A stretch of 7,169 bases of DNA from Sphingomonadales bacterium. GTDB taxonomy: Bacteria > Pseudomonadota > Alphaproteobacteria > Sphingomonadales > Sphingomonadaceae. Shown here piece by piece: positions 6,709-7,169 of the stretch (position 1 is its first letter; the number at the start of each line of letters is the position of its first letter). The notes under the pieces were generated by a model. That model was not told the DNA's origin, made no database searches, and worked only from the letters and a program-made list of their open reading frames with translations. The DNA is taken from the NCBI GenBank assembly GCA_018067055.1, contig JAGPVK010000090.1, positions 1 to 7,169 of the forward strand, written 5' to 3'. A program made the position numbers and the translations under genes.

Positions 6709-7169
6709 GTTTCCGGATACGCGCGGCGCGGATCGATGATCTGCAGCATCTATACGAAATGGCGAAACTGACCGGTGGCGGTTTTACCAACCTGCCCGCC
6801 GATCGGGGTTCCCTGACAGCAAAGCTGGAACGATCCGAACGCGCCTACCAGAGAGAAACTGAGGAGCATGGCGATGATCTGTTCATCATGGTGCTGGAAA
6901 ATGTCGAAACCGGAGCGGTACGGGGCACATCGCAACTTTTCACCAAGGTCGGACAGACCTGGCCCTTCTATTCCTATCGGCTGAGCAACCTGTCGCAGAC
7001 CAGCAAGGAGCTTGACCGCACGTTCAGCGCCCAGATGCTCAGCCTGGTCACCGATCTGGAAGGCGCGAGTGAAGTCGGCGGCCTGTTCCTCCATCCCGGC
7101 GAACGCGCTGGTGGCCTTGGCATGTTACTGGCCCGGAGCCGCTATCTGTTCGTCAAGGAGCATCGCGAG
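6705..7169 (+). CDS. astA: Arginine N-succinyltransferase, N-terminal 155 residues (3' end outside window)
   Basis: AstA transfers succinyl from succinyl-CoA to the alpha-amino group of L-arginine, the first step of the ammonia-producing AST pathway that degrades arginine to glutamate and succinate. About 155 of a usual ~340 residues are visible, with the frame open to the window edge. Recognisable features relative to E. coli AstA are the N-terminal IRAARIDDLQHLYEMA, the signature TGGGFTNLPAD (23-33), WPFYSYRLSNLSQTSKEL (86-103), and the GNAT-like CoA-binding region GGLFLHPGERAGGLGMLLA (125-143) followed by RSRYLF. The ATG overlaps the TGA of the M20 hydrolase and has a good ribosome-binding site. 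The rest of the pathway (astB, astD) is expected directly downstream but cannot be seen. Confidence 0.93.
   Translation, partial: MSFRIRAARIDDLQHLYEMAKLTGGGFTNLPADRGSLTAKLERSERAYQRETEEHGDDLFIMVLENVETGAVRGTSQLFTKVGQTWPFYSYRLSNLSQTSKELDRTFSAQMLSLVTDLEGASEVGGLFLHPGERAGGLGMLLARSRYLFVKEHRE

Noticed and set aside
1..7169. Mobile element, defence island or phage remnant
   Set aside because: I saw no transposase, integrase, terminal inverted repeats, tRNA-adjacent attachment site, CRISPR repeats or toxin-antitoxin-like gene pairs.

Overview
The window looks like chromosomal core sequence from an alphaproteobacterium. The order Sphingomonadales (Sphingorhabdus, Parasphingorhabdus or Sphingopyxis-like) is the best guess. 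This rests on the protein style, the moderately high G+C, the surA-pdxA-rsmA order, and the pairing of an M20 hydrolase with astA, which I recall from sphingomonad genomes. The assignment comes from recognition, not from a search. I see no rRNA, tRNA, insertion sequence, CRISPR array, prophage or plasmid gene.

Bases 1-2730 (+ strand) hold the end of a tightly packed operon: the C-terminal part of surA (periplasmic chaperone for outer-membrane proteins), pdxA (pyridoxal phosphate synthesis) and rsmA/ksgA (16S rRNA dimethylation). Adjacent genes overlap by 1 and 4 bases, and I see no Shine-Dalgarno sequence at the internal starts, which suggests translational coupling. lptD is the expected upstream neighbour but lies outside the window.

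Bases 2727-4832 (- strand) encode a complete malate synthase G (glcB), which condenses glyoxylate with acetyl-CoA. Its stop codon overlaps that of rsmA tail-to-tail, leaving no room for a terminator between them.

Bases 4833-5007 are a divergent regulatory region. It carries a perfect 14-bp palindrome, a purine-rich Shine-Dalgarno-like tract and a possible 23-codon leader ORF. Downstream (+ strand, 5008-5433) is a small single-domain globin whose B-C-D region aligns without gaps to Vitreoscilla haemoglobin.

Bases 5500-7169 (+ strand) start what looks like an arginine-succinyltransferase (AST) catabolic operon: a zinc M20 hydrolase of the carboxypeptidase G2/DapE/ArgE type, overlapping by 4 bases the start of astA, which runs off the window. 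The most interesting hypothesis here is that the M20 enzyme performs the final desuccinylation step usually done by AstE, an unrelated M14-type enzyme. I found no clearly novel multi-gene system; most of the window is well-known housekeeping metabolism.
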